A stretch of 64,000 nucleotides of DNA from Gammaproteobacteria bacterium (GCA_024235135.1 JACKMZ010000005.1:1-64000); one strand, 5' to 3'. Positions 9,856-19,387 are shown, counted from the first letter of the stretch. Notes: generated by a model not told the origin, from the letters alone. Numbers and translations: made by a program.

Positions 9856-11742
9856 ATGCACCTTCTCATCTGCAATCTCGACCCAACCTGGGATTTACCC
9901 GGTGAAGTCCACCGTCATTGTCTGGACGTATTTACCGAAACGGACTTCGCCTTCTGGCAGGTCGAGGACGTGTCGGCCAGACGGCGCGGTCCCTGGGGCG
10001 ATTGGCCCCGGCGTATCGAAACCCGCCATCTACACGCCGAATTGAACGAATGGCGGCATTTGCGCCGCCACGATCCGGCGCTGTTGATCGTGCGCTTGCC
10101 GGAACTGGCGGCGGACCCATTACAGGAACAGGTCAAATGGCTAGGCGAGGCTTTGCCGGTCGAGCATGGCCGGCATCGCTATGTACTGACCTTGCCTGTA
10201 CCCAGTGCGGAAAACCCGGCGTTAACGACCGTGGCGACCACTACCTGGGTGGACCATCTTCTGCTGTTGCCGGTTGCCGACGATACCCAGCCCGCTATTT
10301 ACGCGCTGCGGACGATAGGCCCTTTAATCGCCGATCCGGATCTGGCCAAGTACCGCCGCAAGCGGACGATGGCGCTCAGTCTACAGAGCCATCCGGCGGA
10401 TGCCCCGATCGGCGACAGCGTTTCCCGACGTTGGCCGAGTCTGGCGCGGGGATTGTTGAGTTTCGCCGAAGGCTTGACGCATAGCGCGGGACTGGAAAGT
10501 AACCTGTCGGCCTGGAAGGAAGCCGTTCAGGCGGCATTCGCCAAGGTCGAGGATCTGCGGCAATCGCCCCTTCCGGGAACCGACGCGGCGATGACCGAGA
10601 ACGATCCGTTGGAGACGTTTGGATATCCCTGGTTCTTCGGCCCACGTCTTGCGGAAGATCTGGAACAGACCATTCGCCAATTCTACGAACGACTGGACGA
10701 GGATTTGGAGCAACGCTTTCGGCGCCTCAATTTGGCCCACCAGCAATGGCGTAGCGAGCGAATAGCCGAGGAACCGCGTTTTCTCCGGGAGATGGAAAAA
10801 CAGACCGCCAGTACGGTGGGCTTGAGCCAACAGGTACTGGGCAGCCTGGCTGCCCAACAGGCGGATATCGAAAAACAGCGCGAGGCGCTGATCAAGGAAG
10901 AACAACGGTTACTGATTTCCCTGCGCGGCGATTTGACCCCGGAAACCCGCGCGGGCGCCGATGTGTACGGCGACGTCAACCGCGATTATCAACGCCCCTC
11001 GTTTCCGGAGGATAGGGAATTGCAACAGGCCAAACGGCAAACTCGCCAGGCCATCGAATGCCTGGCTTCGCGATCCTGGTTCGGGTGGGGATTGGCCGTC
11101 GTGCTGGGTCTGGCTTTGGCGCCGGTATTGGCGCTACGCGCGCCGGGCTGGTACGAGAATGGGATGTGGCCGTATTGGCAAGACGTTCATCGCTGGGGGT
11201 TGGACGGGGCTTGGCTGGCCATCTTCGCTTCGTTGTACCTGGTTGCCAGCTTTCTCCGGATTCGGCAACGCCGCACCGCGCTCCGCCGCGTGCTGGACGA
11301 TAAGTTGAAGGATTGTGTCGCCAAGGTTCGGCGACGAAACCATCGCGTCCTCGACAACACTTTCCGGTATCAGCATCAAATCATGGCCATGCGCCGCTTG
11401 GTGCTGATCGAGGAGCAGGTGCAGCGGCTGCGAAATGGCGTCAGTCAAGCGTTGCAGGAACTCTCGGAATTGGAAAACGCATTGGAGCAAGCCGCGCGGC
11501 CGGCCGCCACGGACGGCGCGTCGCCAAACGTTTCCTTCGAGGAATTACGGCGGAAGGTGCGGGGGCATCCGCCGCGCGACTGGCTGGCGCAAGTGCTCCG
11601 CAACTGGCCGCGCGAACCGCCGCAGGCCATTACCGTACGCGATCCGGACTTCAGCCAATTCAGCGATTTACAGGACGGTTATTTGCGCCAATGCGCCGCC
11701 ATCGTCCTCGACCGCTATGTGCCGCCTAAGCCATCGCCATGA
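9856..11742 (+). CDS. Coiled-coil protein with two membrane segments, VWA/tubulin cluster
   Basis: This 628-residue protein resembles no family I recognise. The first ~230 residues are globular and cytosolic-looking. A long charged helical stretch (about 265-395) rich in Q, E and R looks like a coiled coil. Two membrane segments follow (about 409-430 and 451-468, ending with the basic LRIRQRR), then a second coiled coil (about 470-555). This hairpin-in-membrane layout with cytosolic coiled coils is common in scaffold or tether proteins. It starts 15 bases after the tubulin-like gene and its stop overlaps the next start (ATGA), so it is translationally coupled. A membrane anchor or adaptor for the tubulin-like protein is my inference. 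Confidence 0.7.
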   Translation: MHLLICNLDPTWDLPGEVHRHCLDVFTETDFAFWQVEDVSARRRGPWGDWPRRIETRHLHAELNEWRHLRRHDPALLIVRLPELAADPLQEQVKWLGEALPVEHGRHRYVLTLPVPSAENPALTTVATTTWVDHLLLLPVADDTQPAIYALRTIGPLIADPDLAKYRRKRTMALSLQSHPADAPIGDSVSRRWPSLARGLLSFAEGLTHSAGLESNLSAWKEAVQAAFAKVEDLRQSPLPGTDAAMTENDPLETFGYPWFFGPRLAEDLEQTIRQFYERLDEDLEQRFRRLNLAHQQWRSERIAEEPRFLREMEKQTASTVGLSQQVLGSLAAQQADIEKQREALIKEEQRLLISLRGDLTPETRAGADVYGDVNRDYQRPSFPEDRELQQAKRQTRQAIECLASRSWFGWGLAVVLGLALAPVLALRAPGWYENGMWPYWQDVHRWGLDGAWLAIFASLYLVASFLRIRQRRTALRRVLDDKLKDCVAKVRRRNHRVLDNTFRYQHQIMAMRRLVLIEEQVQRLRNGVSQALQELSELENALEQAARPAATDGASPNVSFEELRRKVRGHPPRDWLAQVLRNWPREPPQAITVRDPDFSQFSDLQDGYLRQCAAIVLDRYVPPKPSP

Positions 11743-14700
11743 TGTCACCGGAATGGCTTTATCCACTCCTGTTCGGGCTGTTGTCGGCCGGGATCGGCTG
11801 GGCGTTGGTTTGGCCCGACAGTCGCCGGGCTTGGGGCCCGTGGCTCGGACTTAACGCCCTGGCGGTCGCGACCCTGCTGGGCATCTATCTGGCCGCGGTC
11901 GGGGGTGCGGCCGTATTTCGCCACGCCCCGCCCGCGTTGAGCTGGGTCTGGCTGCAACCCTGGGTAGATGAGCTTTGGAGCGCCTTGCAGGCCATCCTGA
12001 CGCTTGCCGACGTGTGGTTGCCAGGGCTGGCCGATAACCTCGTGTTGATTCCGTTGTTTCTGGCCGCCTATCTGGCGCTCAAGCTGGTTTTCGTCACGCT
12101 GGCCTGGGTCGCGCATGCGGTCAGTTGGCTGTTGCGCCACGCGTTCCGCGATCCTTTACCGCCTTACACCGGCTTCCTCAAGGACGCGGCCCGCTGGGGC
12201 CTGCCGGTGTGTGGCGGCCTGCTGGGTTCGATCCCCTACGCCATGGCGGGACACCCCGACCTGGCCGCGTTTTTCGAGAATCTGTTCTGGGCCGGCGCCT
12301 GGATTGCGCTGCTGGAATTGAGCCAGTGGTTGCGTAGCGCCGGCATGAAAAAGACCGCCCAGGACGAACTGGAAGCGCCAGGGACGGACGCCACCGCGCC
12401 GTCCCTGGAACGCTTGTATAACGAATATCTGCGCTTGAACGAGGACCCGCAGATCGGTGACAACGCCTTGCTGTTGTACCGTGGCATCGATCCGCCGCTT
12501 CCCGCGCCAGCCGCCGCTTCCCGAAACGCGGCCCAGGACGACGGCGAAATCGCCCGGCAATTCATTCCGCGTTTGCGGGATCGGCTGCCAACGGCCCTGA
12601 TGGAAGAAATGGTTCATCTGGCCAATCGATACGAGCGCGGCGCCGACCTGTTCTTCAATGAAACGCTGTGCGGTCATCACTTTTTGCTGCTGGCGGAATT
12701 GATTCAGCATCACAAAAATCGCGCCGAAGTGATTTTGTTGATTTGCGCGCATAGCGCCATCGGCGAGGTCGAGGCCGCTTTGCAACGTCAGGTGGATCTG
12801 TATCAACTGCGGCTGACCCACCGCTGGGCGGTGTTGGGACGCGATCCGGTCGGTCCGGATGCTCAGGTGGATTTATTGATCTGTCCGGACACGGCCTTGG
12901 AAGAAAACTTGCTCCGGCGCGTGGACGCATTGCCGATGCTGCACCGCTTGCGTTTGCTGATCTGCCTGGACATCCAAACCTTGCCGTTGTCCTGCCTGCG
13001 TCTGGCCTTGGGCCGATTGTGGTTGCAGGTGCCCCGCGAGCGGGTGCGGGTCGTGGTGCAAGCACAACCGCATCAGGGCATGGAACAGCAAATTCGCTAC
13101 GTTTTGGATTTTCCGCCGCAACTGGTGGATTGCCGCTTGAATCCGCAACTTCTGGCCAAGCGTTATTGCTTGGTTTGGGATGCCCAGTCGGCGCATCGGG
13201 ATCGGTTGTTGCAGCATTATTTTGCCGGCTATCAGGGCACGCTGGAGATGGGCCGATTGCTGTTGCTGGCGCCCTGGCAAGAAGGTTTCGCGGTGGTCGA
13301 TCTGGACCCCAGACAGCGTCACGACGAAAACAGTCTGGAACATCTACGCCATGACTTGCTGGCGAAATACGGTCATCAGACCTTGGTCAAGCGGAGCTGG
13401 CATCACGAAACGGTCGGACACATCTACGCGGCGGGCGAACATGCGGTGTATCAGTGCGAAAACCTGACCAATCTGCCCTTGGCGCTGGATCACAACGCCA
13501 ATTTCTCCGGGGCGGAGGCCAGCCTGCTGAATATCGTCTGCGGGCAATATCTGTTACGGGATTTCTTTTTGGCCTGTCTCGCCGGCGCGGGCGATCCGCG
13601 CAATCTGCCCATGCGTTTGCGGCCCCTGGCCGTGCGCCCGCAAGGGACATTGCCGGAAATCGCCGCCGCCCTGGCCAGCGCCTTGGAAGCGCACTCCGGG
13701 CAAGACGGACTCAGTCGCCAGGAAATCGCGGAGCAGTATCTGAATTTGGCGCCCAAGGGCTTACGCGATGCGTTCCGCTTGCGCGCGGATTGGGAAGGGC
13801 TGCGGAAACTGTTCGCCATCGCCTTGCCCAATCCGCCCCGTGTCGAAGTCCGTTGGGGGGGAAACGGCGAGCCCCGCTACGCCATCGACACGGCCGGCGG
13901 GCAACGCTTCGCGCTGCAACGGTCCCTGTGGGTCTGCAACGAGGCCGGCGAGAGGATAGGGTTTCTTCCCGCCGAAGACCAAGGTTTGTGTTTCGCCAAG
14001 GGTCAACTGGTGTTGGTCGGCGGAAAGTTCCAACGGATCAGCACGGTCGATGACCAAGCCTACAAGATCTCGGTGCAGCATCAGGAAAGCGAGGAAACGG
14101 ATATCCGCCGCCATTACGTCTTCAGCCGCCGCTATGTTTTCAACGCCGGCGACATCTATCGGGAAGTCGCGCCGCAGTGGCAAACGCTGAGTGGCGACCT
14201 GCAAGTGGCGATCGAACATCGCCATGCCGCGTTTACCGGGATCAGCGAAGGCTATTGGACACTGACCGAGGATCGGCGTTTTCCTGGCCCGAATAAGATG
14301 CCGACCTACGTCGCTTTGGAACCCTCGCTGCAACGCGTTCATCGGCTGCAGAACGTCGCCCATATACTGATTCGCCAACCGGGTTTGTTCGGGAATGCGG
14401 AGCGATCCACCGTCGCCTTTACTCTATGCGCGGTATTGCAGGATTGTCTGGAATCGCTGTTCCCGCAGCAATTCCGGCGATTGGCCATGGTGTCTCCGCA
14501 AAGCAGCCGTTTCGCGTCCGAACAGGATGAGCTGACCCGTTGCTTTCACCGGTTGTATCCGGCTTTGGAACCGATCAAGGTGACGTTGGACAAGACCCCG
14601 GACGAAAAGCCGGATGAGTTGGATTTATATCTGTTCGAGGACGCGGATCACGATTTGGGGGTCGTGCGGACGATAGGCGACGGCAAAGGGATTTCCGTGT

Positions 14701-14867
14701 TATTGGGTATTGCCAGGGATTATGTGGCCTGGGCGACAAACCAACCGCCCGAGCGGCTTTATCAAGCCTATGGGGCCAAGGAACTACCGGACTGCCTCGA
14801 CTATCCGGGCACTTTGGCGTTACTCGACAAGCTGGCGCACGATTGGGTCAGTCCCCGGCTGGGTTAG
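11739..14867 (+). CDS. Membrane protein with a degenerate SF2 helicase-like body, VWA/tubulin cluster
   Basis: This 1042-residue protein starts inside the previous stop codon. The first ~205 residues hold about four to six membrane segments. The soluble remainder is unfamiliar, but its order of elements recalls a DEAD/DEAH helicase whose motifs have decayed. NETLCGHHFLLLAEL (around 300-318) sits where a Walker A loop would be, but lacks GxGKT. RLRLLICLDIQTL (around 403-415) sits where DEvH would be. WVCNEAGERIGFLP (about 730-744) resembles the C-terminal barrel of Lhr/YprA-type helicases. YLFEDADHDLGVVR (about 963-977) resembles the DUF1998-type C terminus. If right, this is a membrane-bound pseudo-helicase; I hold that at about 0.35. 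That the gene is real and belongs to the cluster is firm. A GC hairpin (14868-14885) follows without a T run. Confidence 0.75.
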   Translation: MMSPEWLYPLLFGLLSAGIGWALVWPDSRRAWGPWLGLNALAVATLLGIYLAAVGGAAVFRHAPPALSWVWLQPWVDELWSALQAILTLADVWLPGLADNLVLIPLFLAAYLALKLVFVTLAWVAHAVSWLLRHAFRDPLPPYTGFLKDAARWGLPVCGGLLGSIPYAMAGHPDLAAFFENLFWAGAWIALLELSQWLRSAGMKKTAQDELEAPGTDATAPSLERLYNEYLRLNEDPQIGDNALLLYRGIDPPLPAPAAASRNAAQDDGEIARQFIPRLRDRLPTALMEEMVHLANRYERGADLFFNETLCGHHFLLLAELIQHHKNRAEVILLICAHSAIGEVEAALQRQVDLYQLRLTHRWAVLGRDPVGPDAQVDLLICPDTALEENLLRRVDALPMLHRLRLLICLDIQTLPLSCLRLALGRLWLQVPRERVRVVVQAQPHQGMEQQIRYVLDFPPQLVDCRLNPQLLAKRYCLVWDAQSAHRDRLLQHYFAGYQGTLEMGRLLLLAPWQEGFAVVDLDPRQRHDENSLEHLRHDLLAKYGHQTLVKRSWHHETVGHIYAAGEHAVYQCENLTNLPLALDHNANFSGAEASLLNIVCGQYLLRDFFLACLAGAGDPRNLPMRLRPLAVRPQGTLPEIAAALASALEAHSGQDGLSRQEIAEQYLNLAPKGLRDAFRLRADWEGLRKLFAIALPNPPRVEVRWGGNGEPRYAIDTAGGQRFALQRSLWVCNEAGERIGFLPAEDQGLCFAKGQLVLVGGKFQRISTVDDQAYKISVQHQESEETDIRRHYVFSRRYVFNAGDIYREVAPQWQTLSGDLQVAIEHRHAAFTGISEGYWTLTEDRRFPGPNKMPTYVALEPSLQRVHRLQNVAHILIRQPGLFGNAERSTVAFTLCAVLQDCLESLFPQQFRRLAMVSPQSSRFASEQDELTRCFHRLYPALEPIKVTLDKTPDEKPDELDLYLFEDADHDLGVVRTIGDGKGISVLLGIARDYVAWATNQPPERLYQAYGAKELPDCLDYPGTLALLDKLAHDWVSPRLG

Positions 14868-14985
14868 GCCGCGTTTCCTCGCGGCAACTATCGAACGTCA
14901 CGCCTGTCCGACCGGGGTGGACTGGCGAGTCAACGCAATCCATCGACGGCTTTTTACCGATTCATCCCAAAACAAAGGAAACGTT

Positions 14986-15624
14986 ATGAGCTTGACTGAT
15001 TCGATCAACTGCGACCTGGTGCTCTATACCCATCCCATGTCTCGCGGTCGAATAGCCCGCTGGATGTTGGAGGAAACCGGTGTTCCGTACCGGCAGGTCT
15101 TGCTGGGTTACGAGACTTCGATGAATGAACCGGAGTATCTGCGGATCAATCCCATGGGCAAGGTGCCCGCCATCACGCACCACGGACAGGTGGTTACCGA
15201 ATCGGCGGCCATTTGTGCCTATCTGGCCGACGCTTTCCCCGAAGCCGAACTGGCGCCGGCCCCGTCGGATCGGGCCAGTTATTATCGTTGGCTTTTCTTC
15301 GTGGCCGGTCCCCTGGAGGCGGCCGTGATCGATCGCGTTTTGCAGGTCAACATCAGCGAAGAACAACAACGCATGGTCGGATACGGGACGTTCGAGCGCA
15401 CGGTCGACGTGCTGGCCAAGGCGGTCAGCACGGCTCCGTATATCACGGGCGACCGGTTTTCGGCCGCTGACGTTTACGTCGGTTCCCACGTGCTGTGGGG
15501 CATGCAATTCGGCAGCCTTCCCAAACGGGCGGAATTCGAGGAGTACGCCGGAAAACTGGCGCAACGCCCCGCCTATTTGGCCGCCAAGGCGATTGACGAC
15601 GCTTTGCGCCAAGCGCCGGCTTGA
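14986..15624 (+). CDS. Glutathione S-transferase family protein
   Basis: This 212-residue cytosolic protein has the GST layout. A thioredoxin-like N-terminal half contains LYTHPMSRGRIARWMLEETG, INPMGKVPAI (the cis-proline loop) and the glutathione-binding TESAAICAYLA. An all-helical C-terminal half contains the conserved ITGDRFSAADVYVGS, the N-capping box typical of GSTs. GSTs conjugate or reduce electrophiles with glutathione. The start at 14986 is chosen because AAAGGAA lies eight bases upstream and the domain begins right after it; the frame is open further upstream but shows no homology there. It stands alone, transcribed away from the VWA cluster's end and towards the convergent cytochrome gene. 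Confidence 0.9.
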   Translation: MSLTDSINCDLVLYTHPMSRGRIARWMLEETGVPYRQVLLGYETSMNEPEYLRINPMGKVPAITHHGQVVTESAAICAYLADAFPEAELAPAPSDRASYYRWLFFVAGPLEAAVIDRVLQVNISEEQQRMVGYGTFERTVDVLAKAVSTAPYITGDRFSAADVYVGSHVLWGMQFGSLPKRAEFEEYAGKLAQRPAYLAAKAIDDALRQAPA

Positions 15625-15655
15625 CGTCCGGAGTCCGCAAGACAGGGGGTAGCGG

Positions 15656-18600
15656 TCAATTCACGGGCGCCAAACCGCTGCCCACGACTTGCAACTTCCA
15701 ATCAGCCGCGCGGCTCTTGGTCAGATCGAGATGACCGGCGATGTAATAGAGGCGGTCCGTGTCCGTACTCCGCGACGTGCAAAAGCGGTCCTGCAGAAAG
15801 AACGGCGGGATGGCCTGGCTATAAAGAACGGCCCGCAGATAGGCGGGCTTGTCCGACAGGCTGGCGAGATCCACCGCATAAGTGAGTGTGTCGCCGCCGC
15901 CAAGGCGATAATCCGGATCATCGCCCACGGCGTCGGGACCGATCTCGCGAGCCAGATCCGCCTGAGCGCCCAGGGCTTGGGCGATTTGCAAACGGTCCGG
16001 CTCGGAAAGAAAACCGTGGGGTAGAAGGCGATTGTCCTTGACCCGGCCGCAGATCGACAAAAAGCTCGTCGTGAGCTGGCCGCCGGGGGCGGGATTCGGT
16101 CCGCAACGCGGATCGTCCGTCGGGGCCGGAGAGACGACCAATTCCTGGTAAATCTGGGCCTGGTTCTGGGCCGTGATCTTCTGGTAATGCGGCTGGAATG
16201 CGACGCCAGGCAAACGGGCCGAACAATCCTGCGCCCACCAGTATTCACCCGCGATCGGCCGATTCCGATCATCGACGATCGCGCCGGCGCCATCGACCCG
16301 CCCGGACGCCCAAAGCACCCGCTGGTTCGCGTCCAACACCTCGAAGCTCAGAAATGCACGCCGGAAACCGACTCCCGACGGTATCTTGTGGCCAACCAGG
16401 TTCTCCACCTTCACCGTGGCTTCGAGTGTCCCGGCGGCGCGGCGGACGTCCGTCACGCTCACCTTGGCGGTCGCGTTCGATGCTTGATCGAGCATCGCGC
16501 GTTCGGTCAGCAACACCGGGTCCAGGCCGCGCGAGACCATCATGGGATCTTGCGTGGGGATTCCCAGAATATCCGGAAACTGCTGCGCCATGGCGATCAG
16601 GAAAACGTTCAATCCCACCAGCGTATGGCGGGCGAAGCCCTCGCGAATCGGCAGATCGATATCCTCGGCAGGCAGCGTGTAGGACGTTTCCGGGAAGTTG
16701 CTGAATTCCTGGATGCTGGCGATTTTGCTCCGGAACCGTCCGGACTGGGGATCGGCGGATTTCATGTGGCAGCCTTGGCAGGACTCGGCCAGCGGTCCAG
16801 GCCCCAACGGTAACGGGTTTCCATCGGCCGTCACACCGGTACGATAGGCGCTGAACGCCCACTCGGGATAAGTCGTTTGCTCGTAGACGAAGCCCAATTC
16901 CTGGCCCTTGTCGCCAAAGATCGGCAGGTGGACAGTGTGGCAGCTACCGCACAGTTCGGAACTTGTGATGGCCGTATCCGCCACCGGCTTGATCGCCATC
17001 GCGTGCTGCATCGGTTGGGTCTTGGGATCGACGAATGGCCCGTTCAATTCGTCGGGCGGCCCGACGAAAAAGCTGCCGGTGAAGGTACGCGCGAAGCCTT
17101 GGTTATGGGGGTTCAGCAGTTGCTGGCGTTTCTCGACACAGTGATTTTCCGGCTGAGTCTTGGCTTTGGCGATCTGCTCGTCGGTCAAGGCCATGCGGTG
17201 GCAGGCGGTACAGGCGATGCCATCGCGGCCCAGCGCGCCGTATGGCGCGGACGCCCACTGTGGATTCCCAGCCGGGTCGGCCGGATAAGGAATGGCATTC
17301 AGCGCCTCGCGATCGAAATCGCCACATTCCCCTTTCGCCTGAAAGTGATCGATCTGAAACTGGCGTTGGCCTTGTATGCCATGGCAACCGAGACAGACGT
17401 TCTGGATCAGCGATGACTGTGTCGGGTGGAAAGTCTCGGTCTCGCTGGCCAGTTGGGCGAAGAATACGGGATCGCGCCCGCCAAGACCCATGGGCGACGT
17501 CCGCCAGGCGCCGTAAGGCGATTCATTGAGGAGCTTACCCAAATTGGGCGCCGGTTCGGTCATATCGAATTGCAGACCGGTGCTGCCGGCGTCATGGCAG
17601 CCGACACATTGATCGGAGGTTAGAAACTGACTAGCCGACGTGGGTCCACCCGCCGGCGCCCAGACGTGATCATAGGTCTGGGCGGGCATCGCCGCGACGT
17701 TGTTTGCACTCGGCGGATCGGCCTTCGGGAAGGCCGCGGCGAAAGCCGGATTGATGTCATTTAGCGGCGTCCGTTGACGCGGCGGGTCGTCGGACGTGTC
17801 CAAGGCGGCGCGATGGCGGCTAAGCATGGACCCGCCGACCTGGGTATCGAAATGAAAGTTCTGCGACAGGTAGACGTGCGGCTCCCCCGGCTCGCCCTGA
17901 ATATTGGCGAGATCGGCGAAGGTGGAATTGTCCTGAGCCGAGGCATGGCAATTCAGGCAATACGGCGCGAAACCCATGGCCGGTAGACCATTGCCGCTCT
18001 GCGCCGGCCAGTCGGGCTGAAAGCCTTGCCACCACGCCCCCCAAAACCAACCATCGTGGGCCGCCTGATGGGCCTTGATCATGAATGCAAAGCCCGTGGT
18101 GGGCGGAGGCAACAAATGCTCGGGGGGCGCCGAGCCGCACAGGGCGGCCGGTGGCGGATACATTTCCTTGACCATGACCGCGCCATCCGGAATCGCCGGC
18201 GGGTTTTCCACCGCCGGGCCAGCCGCCGGACGGTTAGCGTGCAACCAGTCCATCATCCGCGGGTTGTACCAGATGACCACCGGTAAATGCGTGCCGAAAT
18301 AGGAAGGATTGGTCCAGGCGCCGTTTTGGAGAATAGCCGTGTACGGGCCAGTGTCGCGTAGCCGCTTGTCCCTTACCCAACCGGCGGCGGCGTTGCGGTG
18401 GCAATATTTGCCGAAGAACGTGTTGAGCAGTGTCTCGTATTCGGCAAGGCGAAAACCCGCCGGTCCCATGAAGGCGCCGACGTCCTCGACCTGCTTTTGA
18501 AGATCGAGGCAACCTTCGAAGTTCTTGGGCACCGCCTCCCGCTGATCGGCGGTACAATGGAGTGGGTCCGATTGAGACCAGGCGTTAGGCGCCGTACACA

Positions 18601-18664
18601 GCCAAACAAACGCCACAAGCGCAAATCCAATCCTGGGGAAACGCTGCGAGGGGGGCATCTTCAT
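15656..18664 (-). CDS. Secreted multiheme cytochrome c (six CXXCH)
   Basis: This protein of about 1002 residues has a signal peptide (FALVAFVWLCTAPNAWSQS) and six heme c attachment sites: CLNCH, CVGCH, CLGCH, CTACH, CGSCH and CQGCH. They are spread through the first two thirds. The last third has no hemes and looks like a beta-rich domain. It would sit in the periplasm or outside the cell and carry electrons or act as a redox enzyme; the substrate cannot be read from the sequence. The ATG at 18664 (MKMPPSQ) is preferred over the upstream TTG at 18676. It is transcribed divergently from nsrR across a ~190-base gap that holds a weak NsrR-like site, so a role in NO or other nitrogen-oxide chemistry is plausible but unproven. 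Confidence 0.85.
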   Translation of the reverse strand: MKMPPSQRFPRIGFALVAFVWLCTAPNAWSQSDPLHCTADQREAVPKNFEGCLDLQKQVEDVGAFMGPAGFRLAEYETLLNTFFGKYCHRNAAAGWVRDKRLRDTGPYTAILQNGAWTNPSYFGTHLPVVIWYNPRMMDWLHANRPAAGPAVENPPAIPDGAVMVKEMYPPPAALCGSAPPEHLLPPPTTGFAFMIKAHQAAHDGWFWGAWWQGFQPDWPAQSGNGLPAMGFAPYCLNCHASAQDNSTFADLANIQGEPGEPHVYLSQNFHFDTQVGGSMLSRHRAALDTSDDPPRQRTPLNDINPAFAAAFPKADPPSANNVAAMPAQTYDHVWAPAGGPTSASQFLTSDQCVGCHDAGSTGLQFDMTEPAPNLGKLLNESPYGAWRTSPMGLGGRDPVFFAQLASETETFHPTQSSLIQNVCLGCHGIQGQRQFQIDHFQAKGECGDFDREALNAIPYPADPAGNPQWASAPYGALGRDGIACTACHRMALTDEQIAKAKTQPENHCVEKRQQLLNPHNQGFARTFTGSFFVGPPDELNGPFVDPKTQPMQHAMAIKPVADTAITSSELCGSCHTVHLPIFGDKGQELGFVYEQTTYPEWAFSAYRTGVTADGNPLPLGPGPLAESCQGCHMKSADPQSGRFRSKIASIQEFSNFPETSYTLPAEDIDLPIREGFARHTLVGLNVFLIAMAQQFPDILGIPTQDPMMVSRGLDPVLLTERAMLDQASNATAKVSVTDVRRAAGTLEATVKVENLVGHKIPSGVGFRRAFLSFEVLDANQRVLWASGRVDGAGAIVDDRNRPIAGEYWWAQDCSARLPGVAFQPHYQKITAQNQAQIYQELVVSPAPTDDPRCGPNPAPGGQLTTSFLSICGRVKDNRLLPHGFLSEPDRLQIAQALGAQADLAREIGPDAVGDDPDYRLGGGDTLTYAVDLASLSDKPAYLRAVLYSQAIPPFFLQDRFCTSRSTDTDRLYYIAGHLDLTKSRAADWKLQVVGSGLAPVN

Positions 18665-18806
18665 CACCGGTGGCAAGGACGATATCGACGAAAAAAAGCA
18701 TAGGTGGCCCCCCGCGACGAAACAAGCAAACGGAGGCGATAGGATGAATCGGCCATTCGGGCCTATGCGGGCTGATTGGAACCGGTTGAGCTGGATCGAC
18801 TTGCAT

Positions 18807-18829
18807 AATATTTATTGTGAATATATCTT
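18807..18829 (+). promoter_or_regulatory. Weak NsrR-like site between cytochrome gene and nsrR
   Basis: The right half (ATATATCTT) fits the NsrR box well, and the left half (ATTTAT) only partly. The two halves have the family's 5-base spacing. It lies in the divergent gap 27 bases before nsrR, where an autoregulatory site is expected. A possible -35 element TTGCAT is at 18801. Confidence 0.4.
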
Positions 18830-18855
18830 TAAACCATGACCTTGCCTGAAATTGC

Positions 18856-19329
18856 ATGCGCCTGACCCAGTACACTGATTACGCCTTGCGGGTATTGATC
18901 TATGTCGGACTCAAGACGGAGCTGGCGACTATCGCCGAAATCGCCCAAGCCTACGGCATCTCCCGCAATCATTTGGTGAAGATCGTGCACAACTTGGGCA
19001 GTCTGGGTTATTTGCAAACCCTTCGCGGCAAGTACGGCGGCCTACGCTTGGCCAAGCCGGCTCGGGAAATCAATATCGGGACCGTGGTGCGCACATTGGA
19101 AGAAGACCTTTGTCTGGTGGAGTGCTTCGATCCCCATGCCACCGGCCGGTGCTGTATCGAACCCGCTTGCGTGCTACGCCACGCCCTGGAAGGCGCCCTG
19201 GAAGCCTTTTTTCAGGAGCTTGACCGCTATTCTCTGGCGGATTTGCTGGTGTTGGATCGCAATCTCGCCAAACTGCTTGCCTTACCGCCACCCGCTCGCT
19301 CGCGCGTGTCGCCCGACCCCGAATCCTAA
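18856..19329 (+). CDS. nsrR: NsrR, Rrf2-family nitric-oxide-sensing repressor
   Basis: This 157-residue Rrf2-family winged-helix protein begins MRLTQYTDYALRVLIYVG, the typical NsrR N terminus. Its recognition helix is in ISRNHLVKIVHNLGSLGYL. Three or more cysteines in ECFDPHATGRCCIEPAC match the Fe-S ligands of NsrR (roughly C91/C96/C102 in E. coli numbering). NO damages the cluster and releases repression. Context agrees: norZ follows in the same direction, and a near-perfect NsrR box covers its promoter. The start at 18856 gives exactly the family N terminus. The closest alternative, IscR, would have a different cysteine pattern and isc genes nearby, which are absent. Confidence 0.92.
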   Translation: MRLTQYTDYALRVLIYVGLKTELATIAEIAQAYGISRNHLVKIVHNLGSLGYLQTLRGKYGGLRLAKPAREINIGTVVRTLEEDLCLVECFDPHATGRCCIEPACVLRHALEGALEAFFQELDRYSLADLLVLDRNLAKLLALPPPARSRVSPDPES

Positions 19330-19358
19330 TTCATTAGGACCGTTGCGTGAGTGCGTTC

Positions 19359-19387
19359 TTGTCACCTAAAACATGTATATTTAATAC
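19359..19387 (+). promoter_or_regulatory. Predicted sigma-70 promoter of norZ
   Basis: A -35 TTGTCA (19359-19364) and a -10 TAATAC (19382-19387) are separated by exactly 17 bases. The -10 lies inside the NsrR box, so bound NsrR would block the promoter. Confidence 0.7.

Noticed and set aside
14868..14885. GC hairpin after the helicase-like gene as a terminator
   Set aside because: The stem GCCGCG/CGCGGC is perfect but no T run follows.
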